In this document: positions 8,597-18,223 of the stretch, piece by piece
Position numbering within the stretch: position 1 is the stretch's first letter
Layout of the letters: each line of letters starts with the position of its first letter
DNA from: Pseudonocardiaceae bacterium YIM PH 21723
Lineage (GTDB): Bacteria; Actinomycetota; Actinomycetes; Mycobacteriales; Pseudonocardiaceae
Length of the DNA stretch: 64,000 bases
Direction: 5' to 3'
NCBI GenBank assembly: GCA_003600225.1
Contig: QZFT01000021.1
Location: 62,001-126,000, forward strand
The notes under the pieces: generated by a model
What the model saw: only the letters and a program-made list of their open reading frames with translations
What the model was told of the DNA's origin: nothing
The model's database searches: none
Made by a program: the position numbers and the translations under genes

Positions 8597-9900
8597 CGAA
8601 TTTCTGGTGTGAACATGCGCTGCTCCCGGACGGGGTCGCCGCCGGCGTGCTGATCACGGTGGACGAACTGGGCGCCATCGCGGACGTGCGGACCGGCGCC
8701 GAGCCCGAGGGCGAGCGGCTGTCCGGAGTGGTGCTGCCCGGTTTCGCCAACGCGCACTCGCACGCCTTCCACCGGGCGCTGCGCGGCCGGGCACACGCCG
8801 ACGGCGGCACCTTCTGGACCTGGCGCACGCTGATGTACCAGCTGGCCGACCGGCTCGACCCGGACAGCTACCTGAAGCTGGCCCGCGCCGCGTACGCCGA
8901 GATGGCGGTGGCCGGATTCAGCGCCGTCGGTGAGTTCCACTACCTGCACCACGGCCCCGGCGGAGTGTCCTATGAGGACTCCAACGCGATGGGCGAGGCA
9001 CTCCGGCAGGCCGCGCTGGACGCGGGTATCCGGCTCACCCTGCTGGACACCTGCTACCTGGCCGGTGGCATCGGCGTGCCGCTGTCCGAGAGCCAGAAGC
9101 GGTTCAACGACGGCACCGTCGACTGGTGGGCCGACCGGGTCGCCGAGCTCAAGCCGGACAGCAACACCCGGCACGGCGTGGCCATCCACTCGGTCCGCGC
9201 CGTCCCGCGCTACGCACTGTCCACAGTGGCCCGGGTCGCCGACGGCAGGCCGCTGCACATCCACCTGTCCGAGCAGCCCGCGGAGAACGAGCAGTGCCAG
9301 GCCGCCTACGGCCTGACCCCGGCGGGTGTGCTGGCCGAGGAGGGCGTACTCGGCGAGAACGTCACCGCCGTGCACGCCACCCACCTGTCCACCCGGGACA
9401 TCGCGCTGCTCGGCGGCGCGCGGGCGACCGCCTGCTTCTGCCCGACTACCGAGGCCGATCTGGCCGACGGCATCGGCCCGGCCCGCGAACTGGCCGACGC
9501 CGGGGTACGGCTCAGCCTGGGCACCGACCAGCACGCCGTGGTCGACCCGCTGCTGGAGACCCGCGCCCTGGAACACGGGGAGCGGCTGCGTACCGGCAAG
9601 CGTGGCCGGTTCACCCCGGCCGAGCTGCTGCACGCGGGCACGGTCGCCGGTCACTCCTGCCTGGGCTGGCCGGAGGCGGGCCGGATCGCCGTGGGCGCAC
9701 CGGCCGACCTGGTGGCGGTGCGGACGGACACCGCGCGCACCGCGGGCAGCCTGCCCGAGCAGGTCATCATGAGCGCGACCAGCGCCGACATCCACACCAC
9801 CGTCACCGGTGGCCGGGTGATCAGCCGGGACGGCGTGCACGAGACGCTGGGTGAGGTGGGCCCCCTGCTCGCCGACGCGATGAAGGAGCTGTGGCAGTGA
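8593..9900 (+). CDS. hutF: Formimidoylglutamate deiminase
   Basis: A 435-aa amidohydrolase-superfamily enzyme that hydrolyses N-formimino-L-glutamate to N-formyl-L-glutamate and ammonia. The N-terminal metal site is [13 protein letters not shown] near residue 55; further landmarks are [21 protein letters not shown] and a late [12 protein letters not shown]. The start lies in an ATGA overlap with the M20 hydrolase, and the end overlaps hutI. Its presence shows that the five-step branch with a separate deiminase is used rather than one-step formiminoglutamase. Confidence 0.92.
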   Translation: MTNFWCEHALLPDGVAAGVLITVDELGAIADVRTGAEPEGERLSGVVLPGFANAHSHAFHRALRGRAHADGGTFWTWRTLMYQLADRLDPDSYLKLARAAYAEMAVAGFSAVGEFHYLHHGPGGVSYEDSNAMGEALRQAALDAGIRLTLLDTCYLAGGIGVPLSESQKRFNDGTVDWWADRVAELKPDSNTRHGVAIHSVRAVPRYALSTVARVADGRPLHIHLSEQPAENEQCQAAYGLTPAGVLAEEGVLGENVTAVHATHLSTRDIALLGGARATACFCPTTEADLADGIGPARELADAGVRLSLGTDQHAVVDPLLETRALEHGERLRTGKRGRFTPAELLHAGTVAGHSCLGWPEAGRIAVGAPADLVAVRTDTARTAGSLPEQVIMSATSADIHTTVTGGRVISRDGVHETLGEVGPLLADAMKELWQ

Positions 9901-11042
9901 CGACCACCCTGATCACCGGTATCGGCGAGCTGATCACCAACGACGACTCGCTCGGTCAGCTCACCGATGCCGCCGTGGTGATCGACGGGGACCGGATCGC
10001 CTGGGTCGGTGCGGCCGCCGAGGCGCCCGATGCCGACGAGCGGGTGGACGCCGAGGGCCGGGCGGTGCTGCCCGGCTGGGTGGACAGCCACAGCCACCTG
10101 GTGTTCGCCGGGGACCGGACCGCCGAGTTCACCGCCCGGATGGCCGGTCAGGCCTACGCGGCGGGCGGCATCGCGGTCACCGTGAACGCCACCCGCGCGG
10201 CCTCCGACGAGGAACTGCGCGCGGGCCTGCGCAGGCACGTGGCCGAGGCGTTGTCCCAGGGCACCACCTGCCTGGAGACCAAGACCGGCTACGGGCTCAA
10301 CATCTCCGACGAGCTGCGCTCGGCGCGCATCGCCGCCGGGGAGGTCGACGAGGTCACCTTCCTCGGCGCGCACCTCGTTCCGCCCGGTGCCGACGCGGAT
10401 TCCTATGTGGACCTGGTCCGTGGCCCGATGCTGGACGCGGTGGCGCCGTTCGTCCGGTGGGCCGATGTGTTCTGCGAGACCGGCGCGTTCGACGAGGACC
10501 AGTCCCGCGCGGTGCTGAAAGCCGCTGCGGCGAAGGGCCTTGGCCTGCGGGTACACGGCAACCAGCTCGGCGAGGGGCCGGGTGTCCGGCTGGCCGTGGA
10601 GCTCGGCGCGGCCTCGGTGGATCACTGCACCTACCTGTCCGAGTCCGATGTGGACGCGCTGGCCGGATCGTCCACTGTGGCCACCGTGCTGCCCGCCTGC
10701 GACCTGTCGACCCGGCAGCCGCTGGCACCCGCCCGGCGGTTGCTGGACGCCGGGGCCACCGTCGCGCTCGCGTCCAACTGCAACCCGGGTTCCTCGTACA
10801 CCACCTCGATGGCCTTCGCGGTGACCACGGCGGTGTTGCAGATGCGGCTCACCGTCGCCGAGGCCGTACGCGCCGCGACGCTGGGCGGCGCGCAGGCGCT
10901 ACGCCGGGAGGATGTGGGCGTCATCCGGGCCGGCGCGCGGGCGGACCTGCACATGCTGAACGCGCCGTCCGCCACCTGGCTCGCCTATCGGCCGGGAGTG
11001 CCCCTGACCCACGCCGTGTGGCGTGGCGGATCCCGCGTCTGA
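9897..11042 (+). CDS. hutI: Imidazolonepropionase
   Basis: A 381-aa imidazolonepropionase that opens 4-imidazolone-5-propionate to formiminoglutamate. It carries the amidohydrolase metal motif [12 protein letters not shown] and the family segments [25 protein letters not shown] and [11 protein letters not shown] place the start at GTG 9897, which makes a GTGA overlap with the hutF stop and lies 8 bases after AAGGAG (9883-9888). GTG 9891 is possible but too close to that site. Last gene of the operon. Confidence 0.93.
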   Translation: MTTTLITGIGELITNDDSLGQLTDAAVVIDGDRIAWVGAAAEAPDADERVDAEGRAVLPGWVDSHSHLVFAGDRTAEFTARMAGQAYAAGGIAVTVNATRAASDEELRAGLRRHVAEALSQGTTCLETKTGYGLNISDELRSARIAAGEVDEVTFLGAHLVPPGADADSYVDLVRGPMLDAVAPFVRWADVFCETGAFDEDQSRAVLKAAAAKGLGLRVHGNQLGEGPGVRLAVELGAASVDHCTYLSESDVDALAGSSTVATVLPACDLSTRQPLAPARRLLDAGATVALASNCNPGSSYTTSMAFAVTTAVLQMRLTVAEAVRAATLGGAQALRREDVGVIRAGARADLHMLNAPSATWLAYRPGVPLTHAVWRGGSRV

Positions 11043-11125
11043 CCTGCGGTAATGATCCGCCGGTAAAACTCTTGCTACTCTGGTATCCGTAGTACTGCGG
11101 ACTCAACGGTACTGGGGATGGTGCA

Positions 11126-11317
11126 ATGGCAGGCAGGGACATGCACTGCGTTTCGAGGCAAGCCGGGATAAGTGTTGCCGAGCTTGCCGTGGCCACAATT
11201 CCTGCGGGCTCCGGCTCTTCCGGCCGGGTCGCGGTCGTTGATCTTGCGCGGCGGGTGATGACGAATTCCGTCCCCGTGCGCAGGAGTCCCGAATACTTGG
11301 TGATGAACACCGTCTGA
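11126..11317 (+). CDS. Possible 63-aa small protein
   Basis: An ORF with a GGGG-containing ribosome site 8 bases before ATG 11126 and a strong hairpin directly after its stop. The product is slightly basic and has no motif I recognise. Third-base GC is weaker than in neighbouring genes, so it may not be translated. The surrounding gap of about 395 bp (11043-11437) holds nothing else I can call apart from the hairpins after it. Confidence 0.3.
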   Translation: MAGRDMHCVSRQAGISVAELAVATIPAGSGSSGRVAVVDLARRVMTNSVPVRRSPEYLVMNTV

Positions 11318-11334
11318 TCCCGGGTCGCCCGGGA
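11318..11334 (+). terminator. GC-rich hairpin after the small ORF
   Basis: A perfect TCCCGGG-TCG-CCCGGGA stem follows the small ORF. It is followed by two more short palindromes (GATGA/TCATC, then GGTGGC-TGCC-GCCACC). No T-tract is present, as is common in high-GC actinomycetes. Confidence 0.45.
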
Positions 11335-11437
11335 TGATCCCCGGGTCATCCCGGAGGTGGCTGCCGCCACCGGTCGAGCAGAGTCAGTACGGGGATGGTT
11401 CGCCGTCCACCGAACACACATCTGTCCTGGGGGAACA

Positions 11438-12091
11438 ATGGACGATCTGGTGAACGCGGCGATGACAGTGCCGTGGCTGGTAGCGGTGATCGCGACCGTG
11501 ATGATCGTGCTGGAGACGTCATCGGTCGTCGGCCTGTTGATGTTCACGGACACCGCGTTGCTCGCCGTCGGCGCGGTAGCGGGGAAGGGGCAGCTCTCCC
11601 TGTGGCTGATCATGCCGCTGATGATCGCCGCCGCGCTCCTCGGTGACGTGCTGGGCGTGAGGCACGGGGACGGTCGCTGGCGGCCGGGGCGGGACACCTG
11701 GCTGTCGCGGACGTGGAAGTACTACAGCGGGCCCGCGGAGAGGATCCTTCGCTACCGCAACGGCGTGATCATTCCGATCGCCCGCATCGTGCCCTATGTG
11801 CGGACCGTCATCCCGATCTCGGCGGGCGCCACCGGCATGGATCGCCGGGACTACCTGCGCAGGGCGACTCCCGGCATCGTGCTGTGGGTGGTCGGGGTGA
11901 CCCTGGTGGGCACCGGAGCCGGGCAGGTGTTCTCCCTCATCGCCCGGCATCAGTCCGTGGTGATCGCCACCGCGGTGCTCGCCGTTCTCGGAGTGCTGGC
12001 GACCGTCTTCCACCGCAGGCTGACCAGGCTTTTCCTGTCCTTCGCCACCAAGGCTCGGGATCCGGAGCATGTCCGGTCGGCGCGTCGCTGA
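11438..12091 (+). CDS. DedA-family membrane protein 1
   Basis: A 217-aa DedA (SNARE-associated/VTT domain) protein with about five membrane segments. Landmarks are LETSSVVGLLMFTDTALLAVGA near residues 27-50 and the amphipathic motif RNGVIIPIARIVPYVRTVIP, with conserved arginines. DedA proteins act in lipid-carrier recycling, phospholipid flipping and membrane homeostasis. ATG 11438 follows TGGGGGAAC; upstream in-frame starts lack a ribosome site. A close paralog lies at 15472-16110. First gene of a lipid-modification-like set with a desaturase and a phospholipid methyltransferase-like gene. Confidence 0.88.
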   Translation: MDDLVNAAMTVPWLVAVIATVMIVLETSSVVGLLMFTDTALLAVGAVAGKGQLSLWLIMPLMIAAALLGDVLGVRHGDGRWRPGRDTWLSRTWKYYSGPAERILRYRNGVIIPIARIVPYVRTVIPISAGATGMDRRDYLRRATPGIVLWVVGVTLVGTGAGQVFSLIARHQSVVIATAVLAVLGVLATVFHRRLTRLFLSFATKARDPEHVRSARR

Positions 12092-12247
12092 AGCCGATCG
12101 CGTAGCAGTCGCCGGCGGGCGGTGAGCACCCGTCCGTGCCGCCAGGAATGTCGTCGTCAATCGAAAAGGAAAGAACCGGGTAGAAACACGCCCCTGTTCG
12201 GCGAAGAAGAGGGTGGTGCTGGATTAAATGGAGATAGGGGGATTCGA

Positions 12248-13222
12248 GTGTTCCGAGTGAGAGCTTCCTCCGGTTTGCGGAAAGGCAAGTCGAGCAGTAC
12301 CGATTACCTCAGCAGCTCCGCGATCCTGGCCGTTGTCGCCATCGTCGTCAATCTCGTTCAGCTGGTGGTCGTGCCAGCTTTCCTGCTTCCCCTGGATCTT
12401 TCGTGGGGTTGGCTGCTTATAGTTTTCGCGCTCCTGACAACACCCTTCTGGTCACTTATTCATGAGGCGATTCACGGCAATCTCTCGCGAGATCGCCAGT
12501 GGAACGACTCTGTTGGCCGCCTGATGTCGATCCTCTACGGATCCCCGTTCTCGCTGCTGAAGTCCGGGCATCTGCTGCATCATCGGTACAGCCGCACGCT
12601 GCGGGAGCAGCACGAGCTCTACGATCCGCAGAAGACGACATGGTTCAGGGCGGCGATCGGTTATTACTTCCAGTTGTTGGGTGGGCTCTACCTCATCGAG
12701 GTGGTGTCCATGCTGCTCGCGCTCCTCCCGGCGAGATTGATTCGCAAACTGGCCGATCGTCTGGACAAGCCGGATTCCCTGGGTGGACTGGTGCTGTACA
12801 AGATTGCCGCCGTGCGTGCGCTGCGCCAGTTCCGAGTAGATTCACTTGCCATTGCTCTGGTCTACGCCGGTTCGCTGTTCCTTTATGGAGACCATTTCTG
12901 GATGCTCCTGGCGGCGCTGCTGGTCAGGGGTTTCCTGGTATCCGCGGTGGACAGTGCCTATCACTATGACACCAGGCTGGATGCTCCGCTGGAGGCGATG
13001 AACCTCCGGCTGCCACGGCCGTTGGAACTGCTGGTTCTGAACTTCAGCCTGCACGATGTGCACCATCGGAATCCCGGGCTCCGGTGGTTTGAACTGCGCA
13101 ATAAATTCGTTCGCGATGGGGGCGATTACCATATGAACTGGATTCCTGCTGTTGCCCGGCAATTCTCTGGGCCTATTTCCAGTGAGGAAGGCAGTAGGAG
13201 GTCCCGCGATGGCGCTGCGTGA
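12248..13222 (+). CDS. Membrane fatty acid desaturase-like protein
   Basis: A 324-aa integral-membrane di-iron desaturase/hydroxylase. The three histidine boxes are intact: HEAIH at residues 72-76, HLLHH ending at 112, and HDVHH at 269-273. Hydrophobic stretches flank them. GTG 12248 is preceded by AGGGGG with 7-base spacing. The open frame extends further upstream, but that part is polar, of unusual composition and without a ribosome site. Base composition is less GC-rich than in most neighbours, which hints at transfer. The last 14 bases overlap the methyltransferase start. The substrate is probably an acyl chain on a lipid. Confidence 0.85.
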   Translation: MFRVRASSGLRKGKSSSTDYLSSSAILAVVAIVVNLVQLVVVPAFLLPLDLSWGWLLIVFALLTTPFWSLIHEAIHGNLSRDRQWNDSVGRLMSILYGSPFSLLKSGHLLHHRYSRTLREQHELYDPQKTTWFRAAIGYYFQLLGGLYLIEVVSMLLALLPARLIRKLADRLDKPDSLGGLVLYKIAAVRALRQFRVDSLAIALVYAGSLFLYGDHFWMLLAALLVRGFLVSAVDSAYHYDTRLDAPLEAMNLRLPRPLELLVLNFSLHDVHHRNPGLRWFELRNKFVRDGGDYHMNWIPAVARQFSGPISSEEGSRRSRDGAA

Positions 13223-13820
13223 CCTCGATGGCTCTGATTTCCTCAGGTTCGCGGGGGAGTTCATCAAGAAGCCGACAATGACCGCCGCGCTGGCGCCGAG
13301 CTCGCGTCATCTGGGGGAGGTGATGACGTCCGTCATCCCGGAATCCGGCTCACCGGTGATCGTGGAGCTGGGACCGGGAACCGGATCGTTCACCGAACTC
13401 ATTCAGGATCGGTTGGCGGGCCGGGGCCGGCATATCGCCATCGAGCTGAATGAGAATTTCTGCTCCGACCTCCGGCGGCGTTATCCGGCGGTCGAGGTGG
13501 TGCACGAAGCCGCGGACCAACTGCCGCGCGTGCTGGAGCGGGAGGGGGTCCGGGCGAACATCGTGGTGAGCGGACTTCCCTGGGCGGCCTTCTGGCGAGA
13601 CGGCTCCCTCATCCAGTCCATCGCGCGATCGATGTCGCAGGATGGCGCGTTCACCCAGTTCGGCTACCCGTTGACCCGGTGGGCTCCGGCAGCCCGTAAG
13701 CAGTTCCGGGAGTTCCAGTCGGCCTTCGAGGAGGTCCAGGTCAGCAGGACCATCTGGCGGAATCTGCCGCCAGGCCTGGTCTATTTCAGCAGGCGGCCGC
13801 GCAGCGTGGGTTCTGCGTGA
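13209..13820 (+). CDS. PmtA-like SAM-dependent methyltransferase 1
   Basis: A 203-aa class I methyltransferase resembling the phospholipid N-methyltransferase (PmtA, COG3963) group. It has an N-terminal FLRFAGEFIKKP...LAPSSRHLGEVM segment, SAM motif I VIVELGPGTGSFTE at about residues 52-65, and a motif IV-like VVSGLPWAAFW. Ribosome site AGGAGG lies 8 bases before ATG 13209. It overlaps the desaturase by 14 bases, so the two are coupled. Likely role: methylation of a phospholipid head group such as phosphatidylethanolamine, at the membrane surface. An rRNA dimethyltransferase relative is the alternative. Confidence 0.8.
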   Translation: MALRDLDGSDFLRFAGEFIKKPTMTAALAPSSRHLGEVMTSVIPESGSPVIVELGPGTGSFTELIQDRLAGRGRHIAIELNENFCSDLRRRYPAVEVVHEAADQLPRVLEREGVRANIVVSGLPWAAFWRDGSLIQSIARSMSQDGAFTQFGYPLTRWAPAARKQFREFQSAFEEVQVSRTIWRNLPPGLVYFSRRPRSVGSA

Positions 13821-13828
13821 GAGACGCC

Positions 13829-13857
13829 GGGGTGGAGGCCACTCCGGCCTCCACCCC
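13829..13857 (+). terminator. Perfect 12-bp hairpin after methyltransferase 1
   Basis: GGGGTGGAGGCC and its complement flank a 5-base loop, starting 8 bases after the stop. This should end the DedA-desaturase-methyltransferase transcript. Confidence 0.75.
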
Positions 13858-13922
13858 GTGTTCTCACGAAACGCTTATCAAGCCCACATAGCCGTTTCAT
13901 GTGGTTTCGATAACTTTCAGAA

Positions 13923-15371
13923 ATGGTCATGCGAAGAATAACGGCGGCGATGATCGCCGGACTGATGCTTACCGCGACGCCACAGGCGATGGCGACCCCT
14001 GATCCAGTCGACGACGGCATCAATGTCGGTCACTATTCCGTCGACCTGAATTACCGGCCCAGCACGGATGTGTTGTCCGGCGTGACCACGATTCTGAGCA
14101 CCGCCACCCGTGACCTTGCGCAGTTCGATCTCAAGTTCCTGCTCAAGGTGTCCTCGGTATCGGTGAACAATGAGCCCGCCACGTACTCGGTCAAGGACGG
14201 CAAGCTCAGCATCACCCCGAAGAAACCGCTCGCCAACGGCGCAGACATGATCGTGGTGGTGCGGTACAGCGACACCCCCGGTGCGCGCGATGACGGGCTC
14301 GGCTTTGGCTGGCTGCGTACCCCGACCGGAGCGGTGGCGGTCGGCAGCCCGGCATATTGGTACCCGAGCGCCGTCGATCAGGCCGATCAAGCGACCTTGG
14401 ATCTGTCCGCTGTCGTGCCCACCGGCGTCGAGGTGATTACCAACGGTGTCCTGAAGTTCGACGGCCCACTTCCTGCGCCCGGTGGGGACAAATGGCAGTG
14501 GCGCAACGACCGGCCGGGGCCGAGCAACGCGTCCCTGCTCGCCATTGGTCAGTATGACCTGAAGATCTCCAAGGCACCGAACGGCCAGCAGGTGGTCAAC
14601 GCTTACAGCGCCGATCTCGGCGCGCTGGATTCCCCGGCACGGGCCGCCATCGAGCGGACGCCGGAGATCGTCAACATGCTGTCGCACTGGTTCGGCCCGT
14701 ATCCCTACAACGCGCAGGGTGGCCTGGTCGACTCGAAGTTCTTCAACGTGGTCGCGACGACGAGCCGTCCGATCTACAAGTCCGGCGTTTTTGAGACTGA
14801 CTGGAATTCGTCCGTGGTGGCGCATGAGAACGCGCACCAGTGGTACGGGAATGTGGTGAATCCGCTCGGCAACGGGACCCGCTGGCTGGGCGAGGCATTC
14901 GCCACCTACGCCGAATTCCTGTGGTCGCAACAGGAAGGCCTCGGCACCGCGGCCGAACTGGCGCAGTACTACTACGACAAGTTCCCGGCGGATCACCCGG
15001 ATTGGAAGGCGCCGCCGACTAATCCCGACCCGACCAGTAGCTCGGCCTTCCCGATCTACACCCGTGGCGCCATCGCCTTGCAGGCACTGCGTACCGAGGT
15101 CGGCGACGAGACCTTCTTCAGGATCCTGCGTAACTGGGCGGCGGAGCAGAAGCCCGACACGGCACCCACCACGGAGGAGTTCACCGCCCTCGCGGAACGG
15201 GTTTCCGGTAAGGACCTCAAGGAGCTGTTCCACGCCTGGCTCTACGCACCCGAACGCCCGGCGGTCGGGCCCAATGGGCCGACCACCGCGCGGAGCACGG
15301 TGAAGCCGCTGTCCTACGACACCGTCACCGCCAACGCCCAGCGGTTCGCGGCGGCGAAACACCATATGTAG
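13923..15371 (+). CDS. Secreted M1-family metallopeptidase
   Basis: A 482-aa gluzincin of family M1. A Sec signal peptide covers about residues 1-26 (hydrophobic core ending AMA). The zinc site is HENAH at 301-305 with the third ligand Glu324 in WLGEAFATYAE, i.e. HExxH-x18-E. An aminopeptidase-type beta domain precedes it. The segment where related secreted M1 enzymes carry ALETQTRPIY-like sequence reads VVATTSRPIY, so the exopeptidase glutamate appears to be missing. The start may be ATG 13923 or 13929. It follows a terminator, so it is probably its own unit. Confidence 0.88.
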   Translation: MVMRRITAAMIAGLMLTATPQAMATPDPVDDGINVGHYSVDLNYRPSTDVLSGVTTILSTATRDLAQFDLKFLLKVSSVSVNNEPATYSVKDGKLSITPKKPLANGADMIVVVRYSDTPGARDDGLGFGWLRTPTGAVAVGSPAYWYPSAVDQADQATLDLSAVVPTGVEVITNGVLKFDGPLPAPGGDKWQWRNDRPGPSNASLLAIGQYDLKISKAPNGQQVVNAYSADLGALDSPARAAIERTPEIVNMLSHWFGPYPYNAQGGLVDSKFFNVVATTSRPIYKSGVFETDWNSSVVAHENAHQWYGNVVNPLGNGTRWLGEAFATYAEFLWSQQEGLGTAAELAQYYYDKFPADHPDWKAPPTNPDPTSSSAFPIYTRGAIALQALRTEVGDETFFRILRNWAAEQKPDTAPTTEEFTALAERVSGKDLKELFHAWLYAPERPAVGPNGPTTARSTVKPLSYDTVTANAQRFAAAKHHM

Positions 15372-15471
15372 TAGGGGTACCCACCCCGGATCCTCGGGTT
15401 CTCCCGGTGGTGATGATGATCGGCTACCACGAAGAATCGAGTGGCGACATCCATTCGGTTCTGGGGGAATT

Positions 15472-16110
15472 GTGGAAGCTCTGCTGGACCGCGCCATGGC
15501 CATGCCGTGGCTGGTGCTGGTCATCGCGATCGCGATGATCCTGATCGAGACGTCCTCGGTGCTCGGCCTGCTGGTGTTCACCGATTCGACGCTGCTCGCG
15601 GTGGGAGCGCTGGGCGGGCAGGGGCTCATCTCCCTCTGGCTCGCGCTGCCGCTGATGATCGCCGCGGCGATCCTGGCCGACCTGCTCGGCCTGCGGTTCG
15701 GGAGTAGACGAGGGCGGACGGGTGGCGAATCCTGGTTGTCCCGCCTGTGGGACCGCTACAGCGCCCCCGCCGGGAAGGTCCTGCGCTACCGGAACGGGCT
15801 GATCATCCCGATCGCCAGGCTCGTGCCGTACGTGCGCACCGTCATCCCGATCTCGGCCGGCGTCAGCGGCATGAGTCCGCGGGAGTACCTGGGCAAGGCG
15901 GCGATCGGCATCGTCGTCTGGGTACTCGGGGTCACGCTGATGGGCGCTGGTGCCGGGCAGGTGTTCGACTTCCTGGTGCAGAACCAGTCCGTGGCGATCG
16001 CCGTGTCGGTGCTCGGTGTACTCGCCCTGCTGGCGACCGCGTTCCATCAGAAGCTCACCGGGTGGTTCCTCACCCGGGTGCCGGATGCGGAGCAGGAGCC
16101 CAGCCGATGA
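15472..16110 (+). CDS. DedA-family membrane protein 2
   Basis: A 212-aa DedA protein closely similar to the one at 11438-12091, with the same IETSSVLGLLVFTDSTLLAVGA and RNGLIIPIARLVPYVRTVIP segments. The start is GTG 15472 after TGGGGGAAT, the same ribosome-site context as its paralog. It overlaps the following methyltransferase by ATGA. The DedA-methyltransferase pair here looks like a duplicate of the upstream set without the desaturase. Confidence 0.88.
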   Translation: MEALLDRAMAMPWLVLVIAIAMILIETSSVLGLLVFTDSTLLAVGALGGQGLISLWLALPLMIAAAILADLLGLRFGSRRGRTGGESWLSRLWDRYSAPAGKVLRYRNGLIIPIARLVPYVRTVIPISAGVSGMSPREYLGKAAIGIVVWVLGVTLMGAGAGQVFDFLVQNQSVAIAVSVLGVLALLATAFHQKLTGWFLTRVPDAEQEPSR

Positions 16111-16709
16111 GCAGGCTCGGCTTTGCTGCGGAGTTCTTCCGGAATCCGCTGGTCACCGCCTCGCTGGTACCCAGCTCGCGGTATCTCGGGGCGGTCATGA
16201 CCTCGGTCATCCCGGAATCCGGCTCACCGACGGTGGTGGAGCTCGGCCCGGGAACCGGCGCCGTCACCGAGTTGATCCAGCGGCGCCTGGCAGGCCGGGG
16301 GAGACACCTCGCGATCGAGGTGAACGAGGGTTTCTCCGCCGCACTCAAGCGGCGCTTTCCTGCCGTCGAGGTGCTGACCGCGCCCGCCGACGAGCTGCCC
16401 GTTCTGCTGGACCGGCAGGCGGACATCGTGATCAGCGGCCTGCCCTGGTCGGCGTACTGGCGGAACGGCTCCCTGGTGCGGTCCATCGCCGGCTCGCTGT
16501 CACCGGACGGCGCGTTCACCCAGCTCGGATATCCGCTCATCCGGTAGGCCGCCGCGGCGCGACGCCAGGAGCGGGAGTTCAGATCGGCCTTCGAGGAGGT
16601 CGTGGTGAGCCGGACCATCTGGCGGAACCTGCCGTCTGGCCTGGTCTACCTCAGCAGACGGCCGCGCGCCGCCGAGGAGTTCCTCGACGGCGCGCGGCGT
16701 CGTGCCTAG
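16107..16709 (+). pseudogene. PmtA-like methyltransferase 2, interrupted by an in-frame amber codon
   Basis: The 200-codon frame is clearly homologous to the methyltransferase at 13209 (shared MTSVIPESGSP, VVELGPGTGAVTEL and VISGLPWSAYW). Codon 147 (16545-16547) is TAG where the paralog has TGG (Trp, in LTRWAPAARKQF). Downstream the same frame continues with recognisable homology (AFEEVVVSRTIWRNLP, GLVYLSRRPR) to a TAG at 16707-16709. A single G-to-A change therefore truncates it to 146 residues. The start is coupled to DedA 2 by ATGA. It may be a very recent pseudogene, a readthrough gene or a base-call error. Confidence 0.85.
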
Positions 16710-18157
16710 TGCGCGGCTACCGGCGCGCCGTGCGTGGCGGACCGCTTGGGCAGCATCGTGGAGAGCACCACGTTGAACAGCGCGATGATCGTGGCGACGA
16801 CGAAGGCCAGTTGCATACCGCTCAGAGCGGCTTCCTTCGCGGCGACGCCCTCGGCGATCAGCGAGCCGGTGTGCGCGGACATCACGGTCACCACGAGTGC
16901 GGTGCCGAACGCCGCGGCCACCTGGTTCAAGGTGCCCAGGATCGAGCTGCCATAGGAGTACAGCTCCGGCGGCAGCGCCCCGAGACCCAGGGTGAAGGTC
17001 GGGGTGAACATCGCCGCCAGGCTCAGCATCAGCAGCGTGTGCAGCCCGAGGACCTGCCAGTACGGCATCGTCGCCGACACCAGCGTGGCGAACCCGGTGA
17101 GGGCCAGCACGATGCCGACCGACCCGGGAATGACCAGTACCCGGCTGCCGAACCGGTCGAACAGCTTGCCGACGGTCGGTCCGAGCAGACCCATGGCCAA
17201 CCCGCCCGGCATCACCAGCAGGCCGGTCTCCAGCGGGCTCAGGCCTCGCAGGTTCTGCAGGTACAGCGGGAGCATGATCATCGAGCCGATCATCGACAGG
17301 AAGCCGATGGACAGCATGATCAACGCAACGGTGAAGGTGCGTTGTTTCAGCGTGCGCAGATCCATCAGTGGCGAACCGGAGCGCTGCAGGCTCAGCTGGC
17401 GGAACACGAAGCCCGTGACGATCAGGACGCCCGCGACCGCGAAGCCGATCGCGGTGCCGAACCGGCCCGTGCCCTCGCCGAACAGGCTCAGGCCGTAGAC
17501 CAGACCGCCGAAACCGAGCGCGGCGATCACCACGCTGGGCCAGTCGATGGAGCTGATCGTCGGCTCGCTGACGTTCTTCAGCTTGCGCAGGCCGAAGAAG
17601 GTGATCACTCCGGCGATGGGCAGTACGACGACGAACAGCAGTCGCCAGGAGCCGACCTGCAGGATCAGCCCGGAGACCGTGGGGCCGAGCGCCGGGGCCA
17701 CCGAGATGGCCAGGCTCATGTTGCCCATGACCCGGCCGCGGTCATTCTCGGGCACGACCGTCATCAGCGTGGTCATCAGCAGCGGCATCATCACCGCGGT
17801 GCCCATGGCCTGCACGATCCGGCCGAGCAGCAGCACCGTGAACGACGGTGCGATCGCGCATAACACCGTGCCTGCCATGAACACGCCCATTGCCGTGGCA
17901 TAGGCCTGCCGGGTGGTGAACCGCTGCAGGAACCAGCCGGTCGTCGGGATGACCGCTGCCATGGTCAGCATGAACGCCGTGGACACCCACTGTGCCGACT
18001 GCTCGTTGACGTGCAGTGATTCCATCAGTCGCGGCACCGCGTTGATCATGATGGTCTCGTTCAGGATCACCACGAAGGTGGCGAGCACCAGCAGGCGGAC
18101 CACCGTTGGTGTTCGGCCTGCCTGATCTGCCGGTCTTTCCTGCGTTGCTATTGACAT
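16706..18157 (-). CDS. MFS multidrug efflux transporter (DHA2-type)
   Basis: A 483-aa major facilitator of the DHA2 (14-helix) drug:proton antiporter type. It has LNETIMINAVPRLMESL near the N-terminus, the motif A-like loop GRIVQAMGTAVMMPLL and the antiporter motif C-like GPTVSGLILQVGSWRLLF. ATG 18157 has a GAGG site upstream and fits the family start better than an upstream ATG at 18187. Its stop shares the palindrome CTAG with the stop of the convergent methyltransferase frame. A symmetrical operator-like site lies 65-100 bp upstream. Confidence 0.88.
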   Translation of the reverse strand: MSIATQERPADQAGRTPTVVRLLVLATFVVILNETIMINAVPRLMESLHVNEQSAQWVSTAFMLTMAAVIPTTGWFLQRFTTRQAYATAMGVFMAGTVLCAIAPSFTVLLLGRIVQAMGTAVMMPLLMTTLMTVVPENDRGRVMGNMSLAISVAPALGPTVSGLILQVGSWRLLFVVVLPIAGVITFFGLRKLKNVSEPTISSIDWPSVVIAALGFGGLVYGLSLFGEGTGRFGTAIGFAVAGVLIVTGFVFRQLSLQRSGSPLMDLRTLKQRTFTVALIMLSIGFLSMIGSMIMLPLYLQNLRGLSPLETGLLVMPGGLAMGLLGPTVGKLFDRFGSRVLVIPGSVGIVLALTGFATLVSATMPYWQVLGLHTLLMLSLAAMFTPTFTLGLGALPPELYSYGSSILGTLNQVAAAFGTALVVTVMSAHTGSLIAEGVAAKEAALSGMQLAFVVATIIALFNVVLSTMLPKRSATHGAPVAAH

Positions 18158-18223
18158 GGCGGTACCTCGCTGGCTCCCTTTGTGCATGGATGCCCAGCGG
18201 CCCCCTAGCCGCCTGGCTTGAAC

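Noticed and set aside
11438-16709. Mobile element carrying the DedA-methyltransferase set
   Set aside because: Lower GC in part of the region and the duplication hint at transfer, but no transposase, integrase or terminal repeats were found.
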